A stretch of DNA of 64,000 nucleotides from Gnetum montanum (Eukaryota; Streptophyta; Gnetopsida; Gnetales; Gnetaceae): NCBI GenBank assembly GCA_015680685.1, contig MNCI01000273.1:263153-327152 (forward strand), given 5' to 3'. A program made the translations under genes and the position numbers. The notes under the pieces were generated by a model. The model worked only from the letters and a program-made list of their open reading frames with translations. It was not told where the DNA came from and ran no database searches. Of this stretch, positions 22,975 to 35,449 are shown one piece after another (positions within the stretch are counted from its first letter, which is position 1; every line of letters starts with the position of its first letter).

Positions 22975-25900
22975 TCAATTGGAGGATTAGGCATATTGAG
23001 TTCAAAATTATCATTATATATTGCCTTTTGCTCAATCCTATTATATAGCTCTGTAATGTTTGTTGCAATAATTGTGCAATGTATTCATTCATCAACATAT
23101 ATGAAATATATAAAATTTTCTATTAACCAATTTATGTTTACTAGTATATATTATTTGGAATGCAAATACTGATGATAACTAAAAAATAAAAAAATAATTA
23201 AATTCTACTCATAGTCCACGAAACTTCTACACAAGAGAACTTACGACTCTAACATTTGTTGCATTATTTGGAGTCAAGACCATTGATTCTTTAAAGATTC
23301 ATCCTCCTTTCTATGTTCAAAGATATAGAAAGATTTTAGATGCTAAAAATATCCAAAGTAAAATTGCACAGAAAGATTATTTTCCTTAATTGGAGGATTA
23401 GGCATATTGAGTTCATAGTTATCATTGTATTTTTCCTTTTGCCTAATCATATTATCCATCTCTGTAATATTTATTACAATAATTGTGCAATGTATTCCTT
23501 CATCAACATATACAAAATATATAAACTTTTATTTTAACCAATTTATGTTTACTAGTATATATTATTTAGAATGTAAATAGTGATGATAACTTAAAAAAAT
23601 AAGAAAAATAATTAAATTCTACTCATAGCCCATGAAACTACTACGCAAGAGAACTTACAGGTTTAACATTTGTTGCATTATCTAGAGTCAAGACCATTAA
23701 TTCTTTAAAGGTTTATCCTTTTTTTTATATGTAAAGATACAGAAAGATTTTATATGCTAAACATGTCAAAAGTAGAATTGCATAGAACCTTCATTTTCCT
23801 CAATTGGAGGATTAGGCATATTGAGTTCATAGTTATCATTGTATTTTTCCTTTTGCTTAATCCTATTATACAGCTTTGTAATGTCTGTTGCAATAATTAT
23901 GCGGTGTATTCCTTCATCAACATATATGAAATATATAAAATTTTATTTAAACTAATTTATGTTTACCAGTATATATTATTTGAAATGAAAATAGTGATGA
24001 TAACTTAAAAAATAAGAAAAATAATTAAATTCTACTCATAGCCCATGAGACTGCTACACAAGAGAACCTACAAGTCTAACGTTTGTTGCATTATCTAGAG
24101 TCAAGACCATTGATTCTTTCAAGATTCATCCTTCTTTCTATGTTCAAAGATACAGAAAGATTTTAGATGTTAAAAATTTCCAAAGTAAAATTACACAGAA
24201 AGTTCGTTTTGCTTAATTAGAGGATTAGGCATATTGATTTCATAGTTATCATTGTATTTTTTCTTTTACCTAATCCTATTATACAACTCTGTAATGTTTG
24301 TTGCAATAATTGTGCAATGTATTCCTTCATCAACATATACGAAATATATAAAATTTTATTTTAACCAATTTATGTTTACTAGTATATATTATTTGAAATG
24401 CAAATAGTGATGATAACTTAAAAAGAAAAAAATAATTAAATTCTACTCATAACTCATGAACCTGCTAAACAAGAGAACTTACGAGTCTAATGTTTGTTGC
24501 ATTATCTAGAGTCAAGACCATTAATTCTTTAAAGATTCATCCTCCTTCTTATGTGCAAATATACAGAAAGATTCCAGATGCTAAACATCTCCAAGGTAGA
24601 AATGCATAGGAAGTTCATTTTGCTCAAGTGGAGGGTTAGACATGTTGAGTTTATAGTTATCATTTTATTTTGTCTTTTGCTTAATCCTATTATACAACTC
24701 TATAATGTTTGTTGCAATAATTGTGCAATGTATTCCTTCATCAACATATACGAAGTATATAAACTTTTATTTTAACCAATTTATGTTTACTAGTATATAT
24801 TATTTGAAATGTAAATAGTGATGATAACTTAAAAAATAATTAAATTCTACTCATGCCTTGCAAAACTACTACATAAGAGAACTTATGGGTCTAACATTTA
24901 TTGCATTATCTAGAGTCAAGACCATTGATTCTTTAAAGATTCATCCTTCTTTCTATATGCAAAGATACAGAAAGATTTCAGATGCTAAACATCTCCAACG
25001 TAGAATTGCACAAAAAGTTCATTTTTCTCAATTAAAGGATTAGGCATGTTGAGTTCATAGTTATCATTGTATTTTTCCTTTTGTTCAATCCTATTATACA
25101 CCTCTGTATTATTTGTTGTAATAATTTTGCAACATATTCCTTCATCAATATATACAAAATATATAAACTTTTATTTTAACCAATTTATGTTTATTAGTAT
25201 ATATTATTTGGAATGCAAATAGTGATGATAACTTAAAAAATAAAAAGAATAATTAAATTCTACTCATAGCTCACGAAACTCCTACACAAGAAAACTTATG
25301 AGTCTGACGTTTGTTGCATTATCTAGAGTCAAGACCATTAATTCTTTAAAGATTCATCCTCCTTTTTATATGCAAATACATAGAAAGATTTTAGATGCTA
25401 AACATCTGCAAAGTATAATTGCATAGGAAGTTCATTTTTCTCAATTGGAGGATTAGGCATATTGACTTCATAGTTATCATTGTATTTTGCCTTTTGCTAA
25501 TTCTATTATACAACTCTATAATGTTTCCTGCAATAATTGTGTAATGTATTCCTTCATCAACATATACAAAATATATAAACTTTTATTTGAACCAATTTAT
25601 GTTTACTAGTATATATTATCTCGAATGCAAATAGTAATGATAACTTAAAAAATAAAAAGAATAATTAAATTCTGCTCATAGCTCATGAAACCACTACATA
25701 AGAGAACTTATAGGTCTAACTTTTGTTGCATTATCTAGAGTTAAGACCATTTATTCTTTAAAGATTCATCCTCCTTTTTATGCGCAAAGGTACAGAAAGA
25801 TTTCAGATGCTAAACATCTCCAAGGTAGAATTACACAAGAAGTTCTTTTTGCTCAATTGGAGGATTAGGCATGTTGAGTTCATAGTTATCATTCTATTTT

Positions 25901-26900
25901 TCCTTTTGCTCAATCCTATTATACAACTCTATAATATTTGTTGTAATAATTGTTCAATGTATTCCTTCATCAACATATACGAACTATATAAACTTTTATT
26001 TTAACCAATTTATGTTTACTAGTATATATTATTTGGAATGCAAATAGTGATGATAACTTAAAAAATAATTAAATTCTATTGATAGCGTGTGAAACCGCTA
26101 CATAAGAGAACTTATGGGTCTAACGTTTGTTGCATTATCTAGAGTGAAGACCATTAATTATTTAAAGATTCATCCTTCTTTTTATGTTCAAAGATACTGA
26201 AATATTTTAGGATTCTAAAAATCTTCAAAGTAGAATTGCATAGGAAGTTCATTTTGCTCAATTGGAGGATTAGGCATATTAAGTTCACAATTATCATTGT
26301 ATTTTGCCTTTTGCTTAATCCTATTATATAGCTCTATAATTTTTGTTGCAATAATTTTGCAATGTATTCCTTCATCAACATATGTGAAATATATAAACTT
26401 TTGTTTTAACCAATTTATGTTTACTAGTATATATTATTTGGAATGCAAATAGTGATGATAACTTAAAAATTAAAAAATTAATTAAATTCTACTCATAGTT
26501 CACAAAACCTCTATGCAAGAGAACTTACGGGTCTAACCTTTGTTGCATTATCTGGAGTCAAGACCATTGATTCTTTAAAGATTCATCCTCCTTTTTATGT
26601 GCAAAGATACAAAAAAATTTCAGATGTTAAACATCTCCAAGGTAGAATTGCATAGGAAGTTCGTTTTGCTTAATTGAAGGATTAGACATATCGAGTGCAT
26701 AGTTATGATTGTATTTTTTTCTTTTGCTTAATCCTATTATACAACTCTATAATGTTTGTTGCAATAATTATGCAATGTATTCCTTCATCAACATATATGA
26801 AATATATAAAATTTTGTTTTAACCAATTTATTTTTAGTAGTATATATTATTTGGAATGCAAATAGTGATGATAACTTTAAAAAAATTAAATTCTACTGAT
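22975..26900 (+). repeat. Tandem array of ~410-bp units with helicase C-terminus
   Basis: The marker AATTCTACTC (or close variants) starts units at 23201, 23615, 24028, 24440, 24843, 25256, 25668, 26072, 26485 and 26889. The spacings are 414, 413, 412, 403, 413, 412, 404, 413 and 404. A partial unit precedes the first and the array stops just after the last. Each unit reads GLTFVALSRVKTIDSLKIHP, then YRKISDAKHLQ and a stop after QLED. This is helicase motif VI and the C-terminus of a PIF1/Helitron-type protein, followed by ~250 bp of non-coding DNA. Recurrent open frames starting MLNISKV lie in another frame and are probably shadows. Confidence 0.85.
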
Positions 26901-27047
26901 AGTCCACAAAAGCACTCCACTAGCTTTTAATTGGCCTAGATGATTTTAACAGAAAATGATGTTAACCAAGCTGAACTACTAGATGAGGTAAGTGGTAAAG
27001 AAATAGAGGGATGAGTGATTCTATTTTTAGTTATCTTGTTACCTCAT

Positions 27048-27112
27048 NNNNNNNNNNNNNNNNNNNNNNNNNNNNNNNNNNNNNNNNNNNNNNNNNNNNN
27101 NNNNNNNNNNNN
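27048..27112. other. Assembly gap (65 N)
   Basis: A run of N. Single N also occur at 12020 and 62646. Confidence 0.99.
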
Positions 27113-27125
27113 CATATAGAACAAT

Positions 27126-27127
<2 letters not shown>

Positions 27128-27160
<33 letters not shown>
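27128..27160. repeat. (AT)n microsatellite
   Basis: Uninterrupted AT dinucleotides follow soon after the gap. They may explain the assembly break. Confidence 0.95.
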
Positions 27161-27163
<3 letters not shown>

Positions 27164-28384
27164 GTTAGTGATGAGGTAAAAGGGGGTGTCATACTATTGG
27201 TATATTCTTTTATTTATAATGTTTAAATTATGGTAATTTAGCAATGCATTGTGACAAAAGGATGTACGAAAAAGCAAGGTAGCGGGGTAGAAACCAAATC
27301 TTAGATATTTTACTTTACTATAGATTTTATAGTTTGGTGGTATATTACATCATATTGTAAATAAGTCTTAGGCCATGCTACTAAATAAATCTAAAATGCT
27401 AACTGTCAACGGTAAGAGACCTTTGAAAAATTTCAAAGCTTTGCAAAGGTAACAATTAGCTAGTATGGTGATGCAATTATTTTATTGAATACTTCACCAC
27501 CATTTTTTATTTTGCAATGCTAAAGTTGTAAGGATGAGACTTAACAGTCAATGCTATGAGCATGAGACTTTTTGTCTACAAACACCAAACATTGGTGGCT
27601 CATTTTGCACATGTAGTCCTAGCACATGAATTTTCAAGAACTCCTTGTCAGTTCTGATTTGACGTATTAATGCATCACCTCATTTTTAACCCACATGGCC
27701 TGTCAATTTCATTTCATGACCATTTGCATGGGTCATTACATGGCAACATGTGTATCATATTTCGTTATTCATGCCTCTCTATCTTTTTTGCATTAATGTT
27801 TTTTCTGAAAAAAAAAGCATGCGTTAATGTTTTCTTAGAAAACAAAGGCATAACAGGAGTCCTACGACATGAGGTGGGAAGAGTAGCTCTAGATACATTT
27901 TACCACATGTTATGGACAATAAAGAAAAAAAAATATTCACACAATTCTTTTAGGACTTTAATTTTTGGTAAGTATTCTTATCTTATATATTGTTTTCCTT
28001 TTGAACTAAATTCACTTGCAACTTAGCTCATTTTTTTTTCATGAAAGTAGCAACAAAATGTGTATCTATTTAATTTTTGAGTTAGTTTTGTACATGAAAT
28101 TTATTACTTAGATTGAAGCTTGCAAAAGGTCCATTATTCGAAACTGTTTTCTTAAGATGATTACATATAATTAGATCATTATAGAAGAATTTAATATGAT
28201 TGTAAATCTAGAGGACAAATTTGGAGGATAGAGAGGTGGTTTAGATAACAGTGAGATTTCCTTTTGGCTTCCATTGAAAAGAAAATTGAATTTGTAAGAA
28301 GCTAATGGAAATTACCACTCTTCTAGTACTTCTAATTGGTTTACATAAACCAATGCTAGATAAGGAGACTCCTACATTTCTTCT

Positions 28385-28510
28385 AGGTTGGATAAGGTCT
28401 ACATGTCTAGGAATGCTTCTATTAAATTTACTACCATTAATGATGCTCTTGTTCAAGTAGATTATACCCAGGTTATGTCTAATCATTATCCTATTCACTG
28501 GTCTCTTTCC
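28385..28510 (+). pseudogene. LINE endonuclease C-terminal fragment
   Basis: RLDKVYMSRNASIKF followed by VMSNHYPIHWSLSL matches the end of EEP-type endonucleases (R-L-D-R-x-Y ... S-D-H-x-P), with Ser-Asn-His in place of Ser-Asp-His. The enzyme would nick target DNA to prime reverse transcription. Its N-terminal half is missing. Confidence 0.7.
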
Positions 28511-29139
28511 CTTTCTAGCTACTCCTACTCTTCCAATGACCTTTATATTTTTAACACTACCTTTATTTGTAGCAACTCCTTGTTCTATTTATTTATGAAA
28601 ATATGGAATTTTCATCCTAAACCCCTTGGAGAAGATGGTTAGATTGATGGTGGACTAATGCTTGTACTCGCCTACAACAGTTTCCCAAACATGCAAGTAA
28701 ATTGGTGGCATCTTGAATTAATTCTCATAATTCCAATCTTCATAAGGAAATCTCCTCATTACAAAATGCTACTAATAGAGGTGAAGCTATTGAAGCTCAA
28801 TTTTATCATTTGGAAATATCCAAGGAGAACATGTGTTTCATGGATCACCATGAAGCTAGAGGTGCTCACCTTTGTGCCTATCTTTCTTGGCTTCATATGG
28901 ATGAGGCTACTAAATATTTTTTTCATCTCCTCACAAGGAGACTCCCCTTCCCTAAAATCCTAGCTATTCAAGTCGATGATAATATCTTTACTTCCAAGAT
29001 TGACATCTTACAAGATTTCTTTGATTTTTACTCTATTACTTTTCATAAATAAGATATTGATCCCATTGTAGTTAATAGTTTCTTAGGAATTATTACTTCT
29101 TTTCATCATTCAATCTTTGGTTATGCTACTCTTCTTTAT

Positions 29140-30230
29140 AAATAGGATCTTGGTAAGGCTCTTCAACAACATCATGATGTCAAAGCCCCTAGTATGGATG
29201 GTCTTCCTATAAAATTTTTCAAGAAATTTTGGCATATTCTTCAATATACTATCTATAGTATGTATAAGGAAGATCTTAGGAAAGGTTCTTTTGGAAAAGT
29301 AATTAATGTCAGTATTATTAAGATTCTACCCAAGTTAAGAAATTTTTTGTGCATTAGCAACTGATGCCCTATCACTCTTTTCAATGTTATCTACAAAATT
29401 GTTGCTAAAGCTATAACTAATAAATTAAAACCCTTTATTTCTCATCTCATCAACAAAGAGCAAACTAGTTTTGTTCAAGGTAGATATATCTTAGACAATG
29501 TTGTTATTGCTATTAAGGACTTTCATTTGGCTTCTTCCACTAATCAAAAGCCATTCTTATTAATCTTGATTTTGCAAAAGCATATGACATGCTTAATTGC
29601 TCCTTTTAAAGAAGTGTAGTTAAGCATGATAACTTAGGTACTATTTCTGATAGACATATTGATCTTGTTTTATCAGAGGCCTCTTTAGTTATTTGTATTA
29701 ATGGAAAATTCTCTAGAGTTATTAAGCTTTAAAAATTAGTTTGATATGGAAGCCCTTTAGCTCCTTATCTTTTTATCCTTGCTACTAATGTTCTTATACC
29801 TATTCTTAGAGCTCACAATGATTCTACGAGGTTAAGAGGTATTTCTCTTGCACAAGAGGGAAAGGATCTTATTTATAGCTAGTTTGCAAATGATACTTTT
29901 CTTCCTTTTCTTAAGGACCATAATAATTTTAACAGTTCCTTGGATTGCATTGACATCTCTTGGAGACCCTCAGGAGCCAAAATTAATTGGAACAATACAC
30001 AAGCTATTTGGTTTAGCTTCTCTCCAAGGCCTACCTAGACTTATCATTATAATATCAAGTGGCATTCTCCTATAGATGTTTTCACCCTTTTGGGTATCCC
30101 AATAGCTTTATTCTCTACTTCCACTACCTTATGGAATAATGTGGTGGAAAAAGTGAAACATGAGTCTTTGAAATAAGCTTCTAAACCCTTATCTCTTGCA
30201 GGTAGATTTATTGTAGTTAACCATATTTTG
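29140..30230 (+). pseudogene. LINE reverse transcriptase
   Basis: APSMDGLPIKFFKKFWHIL, CPITLFNVIYKIVAKAITNK, INKEQTSFVQGRYILDN and LNCS-type motifs follow the plant L1 RT order. The catalytic YADD box appears as FAND (29883-29894), so the first Asp is replaced by Asn, and a stop lies immediately before it. The downstream part includes GAKINWNNTQAIWFSF and LLGIPIA. Inactive. Confidence 0.85.
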
Positions 30231-31063
30231 AGCTCCACTCACATGTACTACTTTTCCTTCATGTCTTCTTTCAAATCTTCCTTTTAGAGCATCAACAAAA
30301 TTCATAGGAATTTTTTATGTAGGAATAAGCTCAATCACAACTCTTTTCATTGATTTGCTTAGGATATTTTCATTTTAAGCAAGGAACATGGGAGCTTGGG
30401 CCTCCCTTCAATTGAGAGCCAAAGTATTCTCTTGGCCTCTAAGTGGGTCACTCATTCTATAGAAGGTAATGAAGCTTGGAAGATCCTATTTAAGAATAAT
30501 ATTTCTTGTCTTGGTAATTACCATAGATGGAAGAACACTCTATGGAGAAATTGGATCATTTGCAAAGGTTCTTAGAAGATTATAGGTTCTTTCCTATTCA
30601 AGTAAATTTGGTGGTGTTGGAGTTATCTTAAAGGTTTTTTGCAATGGAAACCTACCTAATTAAGCTTGAACTCTTTGTAGATGCACTCCATGTTCTGGTC
30701 ACCTATTTGCATAAAGAATGTGGGTTGTCTTTATAAATAATTTTCTCATAGAGATAATTGTTTTTCTAATCACAATCTCCATCATGTTGCTCAATTATTT
30801 TCTATTAGGAATGATTCTAGTGCCCTCTCTTGGAAACATGTCAAAGTTAAATGTAGGTTTCAAAGATAGGATACTCCTATTTATCAACACATTAAGCATG
30901 TTATTTCCAACTTTGGTGTTCCTAAGTTGCACAATAATACTCCTTGGTATGATGTCTGGTTTTGGGATGATGGTTCCCCTCTACATTCCCTACACCTTTC
31001 TAAGCCAAAGCTTGGTTTCATGCACAATAATTTCAATTTTCCAATTTAAATAGAAGATGGAGA

Positions 31064-31330
31064 GTGAAAATTGAGGATCATCATTGGAAAGTTATTTTTC
31101 ATCATGTTTGGACTTCTAAGGTCCAACCTAATCATCATTTCTTTTTCTGGTCCTTGATTCATCAAGGTCTTCCCTTTGGACATAGGCTTTACTTCTTAAA
31201 AGTTGATTTCTCTAAATGCATCATTTGTCAAGTCGATGACTCTTTTGTGCATGTTTTTTAGGAATGATCATTCTCAGGAAAAATTTGGAAGTGGGGACAA
31301 TCTCTCCAAGCTTTTATTCCTAATCAGTTT
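31064..31330 (+). pseudogene. LINE zinc-binding domain (zf-RVT)
   Basis: HHVWTSKVQPNHHFFFWSL, then LPFGHRLYFLK and CIICQVDDSFVHVF followed by a stop and ECSFSG. This matches the W-x-x-x-x-P-x-K / L-x-T-x-x-x-L / C-x-x-C pattern of zf-RVT. The C-terminal KAWKIIQFEIFFFIWK is also typical of plant L1 ends. Confidence 0.8.
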
Positions 31331-31450
31331 ATAGGTTTTCCGCTATGTATCTTCAATGATGATTGTGTTAAGCAATAGCTTTGAAAGGCTTGGAAAATTA
31401 TCCAATTTGAAATTTTTTTCTTTATTTGGAAATGTCATTTAAATGCCTAG

Positions 31451-33964
31451 TATCAAAACACCCAACTACACTAAATTTGACTATAGTAGAAGTGCTCCAT
31501 TCCTAGCAATGTTCAACTTGAATGTTAAGAACTTGAAATAACTTTATTGTAAAGGGTTTCATCATGTTCAATTTATCTCACCTAAATGTTTGAGATTTCA
31601 CACAAATCTACTTCCTTTTCTTCTTTCTTTTAAAATCCACTTAATCTTCCTCAATTTCTAGTTTTCTTGTGGAACTTTCTACCTATGGTAGATTTTGGTA
31701 GAATTGAGCTCAAGAATTTTTGTGAAATTTTATTTGTTTCAAGTAATGTACTATATGGACTATATAGACTAAGTGACTTAACAAAATAGGAATCTTTAAT
31801 GAATCATAGTATTTAACAAGGTTAGGTGAATTTATTTTGTTATAGCTAGTTATAGTTTCATATACAAACCAAAGCATTTCAACATTCACAATAGCAAACA
31901 CACATTTATGCATAGTTCACTCTATAACCACTGAGTCTATTTGGATATATATGGGCCTTGGTGGTGCCAGAAACTAGCAAGCACCTAAACCCAAGTTTAA
32001 AAGAATGTTGAAAATTCCAAATGGTTGCCAATAGTTCTTTCTTATGCTAGAAGAAGGGCAAGAAACTTTGTTACCTAAGTTCATTACATTCAAAGAAATC
32101 AATAGTCCTAGCACACCAATAGCTCTTTTTAGTGCTAGGAGGGCTTGAAAGAAACTTGGTTAGTATTTTGAGTTAATGACCAAATAGACTAGTACTTTAG
32201 AAGATTTAGAATTTTCTGATCATAATACTAATCATTCAAAAGAAGAATAGAAAAATATTTTTTGAGTTTGGGACAAGTAATGGTGTAAAACCCAGAAGGA
32301 TAAGAAGTTCACCTCTTTTGTCTAGCCTATTAGTCTATAGAAGAAGGCCAAGGAAATATAAGAGTTCAACAATCAAAAGGAATCCTAATAGGATGGCAAA
32401 TCCATAACTAATTAATCCTTGGCAAAGAGTTACACCATTAGTATTTTAAAACTACAACGATATTCCTAAGGAAATTTACAAATATTTTCCTATGCCATTT
32501 ATTTTTGAAAAGTTTATTTGGACAAAGAGTACATTCACCTATTTGAGTTAGCTTTAGCTTATGCAAATATTCAACACCAAGATCAAGCTTGTCTATAGAA
32601 AATTTAAAGGATATGGCTTAAATTTGGTATTCAAACTTGCCAAGAAATAGTATCACAAGTTGCGATGATATGAAAATTATATTCTTGCCTTAGTTTGGCA
32701 ATCAATTAAACCAACTGCAACTATACTATGGGCTAGTACAAGCTAATCAAGGAGTTAAGAAGACAGTCTGAGTAATAATGCTGCAAAGAATAACATGGGG
32801 GCTGAAGAAGCGGAAGCACTGATAAACTCATTTGGCCCATTTTCCTATTTGACCAAGATACTCAAAAAGGGATAAAACTCATGTGGCCCATCTCACTATT
32901 TGGCCAAGTCCCATTTTTCCCATTTCAAGCCCAATTCAAACACTAGGTAGTACATGTCATAAATATACATGACTTTATGACCTAGAAATTGAAATTGGTA
33001 CAATAGTCATTTTTCCATCTTACAAATGTATAAAATCAATTTTTTAAACTTTTGTACTTGGCCAATGTGTAGTTTCAACATTTTAAAAAGGAAATGATTG
33101 CATGGAATTCAAAATGGATAAAACACATAAGAAGCAACTATTTGAAATGGGATAAAATCCATTTAACCCATTTCAAAAAGAAACTCACAATAGAATATAA
33201 TATCAAATTCCAGAATTGGTCCCCATAGTTTAGAAAAAGGAAATTACAAAATGAAATGGAGAAAAAGCCATTTTTCCCAGTTCTCAAATGAGGTAAAACT
33301 GATTTTTTCCATTTCATTAAAAGGCCTAAACTAGTGAAAACACATCTTTTCCCATTTCATTAAATGGTGTGAAATGGAAAAAACACATTTTATCCCATGT
33401 TATTAATAGGACACAAAATAGAGAAAATGTTATTTCTATCATTAAGCAATTCTAGCTAGAAGAATAAGTGACTGCTATGAGCTACAGAACCTCATCTAGA
33501 TGTTCAACTTCAAATGTAAACAATTTTTAGCCTATGGGATATACTAGCACTAGCTTCTCTAGGCAAAGTATCCTAAGTTAATCATGATCCATAGGGCAAG
33601 GAGAAAAAGATGAAGGCACTTCTATATGTCTTTCAACTTTCAACAGTAGCAACAAGGTAGCCTAGGTCTCTAGTAAAATAGGGATGTGATGAAGGATCCT
33701 CCACACCATAGCTACCTCCACCTTTAGACATGGTGTAAAGACTCATCTCATCTCTATTTGTCCAATAGGCACATGCTAATTTTTGCTTAAAGTGTCCAAT
33801 TTCTTTGTACATTGCACCAATTTTGTATACATGCAAAATGGCACTCAAGAGTTGTTTTTTTTATTAAAGTTAGTATGTTAGTTTCATAATACCTCAAGTT
33901 TTGTAAAAAAAATTGATTTTATTTTGTTCACTTGTGGATGAGTTTTTAGTCAATCATAGGGGTA
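31451..33964. other. Spacer with degenerate short repeats
   Basis: No gene is recognised. From about 32815 to 33440 the words GGGATAAAA, CCCATTT and TTTTCCCATTTC recur many times with irregular spacing on one strand. The stretch ends with ATCATAGGGGTA at 33953-33964, which resembles the polypurine tract of this LTR superfamily. Part of the segment may therefore be the eroded body of element K. Confidence 0.4.
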
Positions 33965-34833
33965 CAATGAAGTGTCAATAAGTTAGGTACATTGACACAT
34001 GATCGTCAATGTCATCCCTTCAATGCATCCCTATCAATGCATTCCTAGATGCATTGGTGCATGTGCATTGATGTTGATCCATCGAAAGCCTATATAAGTA
34101 TGTATACTAGTTGTATTTATGATACCTTTGGTCACTCTCTCAGCCAAACTATTATAGTTTTCTTTAGTAGGACTTAGGAAAATTTTCCTTTTGAGTGCAT
34201 GCAACATTGATTAAAATGATGAATTTTATTCAAGTGAAATATGTACCTAGACATAGTTTCATGAATGAAAATAAAATCAAGATTTTTTCTCTCTATTGTA
34301 GTACTTGGATTAGCTTAAGTTAACTTTCAAGCATTTTATCTTACATACACTTTAGTTTCTTGTACTTAATCATTTAATATTTTATTTTATAAGTAATGTA
34401 GGTACCACCACTTTGAGTAGAACATAATAATGCTTGATAATCCTAGCGATGAATACTTGGTACACCCAGTAGTAAGCACTTGCTAACCTAGCAATGTTAC
34501 TACACATTTAGGATGTGTACAAAAAGTGGGAATGGATACTTCACATTTGGGTTAATTTAGTTATTAATTACTAAAGGTAAATATTTGAATAATTTCTTCC
34601 TTTAATATTTTTACAAAAATAAAATGATAAAAATTATAAAAATAAATATCTTACACCTTCATCATATTTAGTCATACAGAAAAAGCTAACACAAGTAATG
34701 ATTGGGAAGACAATGACCAATAGTTACCTGTTTTACTATTTAAGACATGTTACTTAGGTAGAAGGAGTCCATGGAATTTTATCGAATTGTGCATACATGC
34801 TTGTGATTTGTATGATTAGGTCGTTACTCATCA
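33965..34833 (+). repeat. LTR K, same superfamily as B/D/E
   Basis: It begins CAATGAAGTG (mutated TGATGA) right after a PPT-like ATAGGGGTA and ends TTACTCATCA. It has a TATA box at 34091-34098 and the R/U5 words of B ('acttggtacacccagtag', 'ggatgtgtacaaa'). U3 lacks GATATC but repeats the words TCAATGCATC and GATGCATTGG. It interrupts or abuts the antisense gag J at 34834. A solo or 3' LTR; no partner is seen. Confidence 0.65.
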
Positions 34834-35420
34834 ATAAGCTTACCTCTAGTGTAGTCATTAATAGCTCTCTTGAAAATTCCAATAGTTCATCATTAGAAAA
34901 GTATTGGTTGAGCTCCATTAATACTAAAGTACATTGAAAGATACACATAGAAATGGATTTAGTGGATGCCTACTTGATGGCTAATAGTTTCTGCAATGTT
35001 CCACCACTGCTAATATTATTTGTGAACCTTTCCACAAAGGTACTAAAGAGATGCTTCAAGGAGGTGATAGACCCATAAGGAAGGGCTCTATAGCATTCTA
35101 GTGCTTTGCCTATCAATGAGTTTGAAAAACTATGAAGGATAGTATGAGGATAGCTTGCCAATAACATGTATTTATTACAAAATTTGTAAATTTAGAAAAT
35201 GATAGGTGGAATTAAGGGACTAATGTAGTCAATGAGGAGATGAGTAGTGGAAATAATAGGGATTTCCCTATGTAATGTTGTGGCTTTTTGTGTCTAATCC
35301 TCATTGGCTTACAATTTGGATGATAAGTCTTAAAGTAGGAGAATTAACTTAGGTGGAATAACATGGAGGAAAGACCAACCTAAAGCTCAATTCGTAGAAG
35401 AGCCATCGTATGGGCTAGGA
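34834..35420 (-). pseudogene. gag: Tat-like gag fragment J (antisense)
   Basis: On the minus strand SYPHTILHSFSNSLIGKALECYRALPYGSITSL leads to FVERFTNNISSGGTLQKLLAIKQ and MELNQYFSNDELLEFSRELL. It matches the capsid core of element A (RKALD, YRALP, SSISTLEELLTQFV, LMGVKQ). It is cut by LTR K at its 3' end and has several stops. Upstream on the same strand is the frame 36930-35450. Confidence 0.7.
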
Positions 35421-35449
35421 TGGGATCATGCTGGGACTTTCTTCTATAT

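Larger units (their letters stand above)
26901..28220. other. Spacer between array and LINE
   Basis: AT-rich DNA with a sequence gap and a dinucleotide repeat. A 118-codon frame at 27670-28026 (plus) has a Met start but no recognisable domain. Nothing else is supported. Confidence 0.4.
28221..31450 (+). mobile_element. L1-type LINE, 5'-truncated and dead
   Basis: On the plus strand the order is end of endonuclease, reverse transcriptase, zinc-binding RT domain and C-terminus, as in ORF2 of plant L1 elements. ORF1 and most of the endonuclease are missing, the usual result of incomplete reverse transcription. Many stops and frameshifts are present. I see no clear poly(A) tail or target duplication. 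Confidence 0.85.

Noticed and set aside
23340-26004. Recurrent ~65-75-codon frames starting MLNISKV
   Set aside because: They are an alternate frame over the tandem units; the helicase reading GLTFVALSRVK explains the conservation better.
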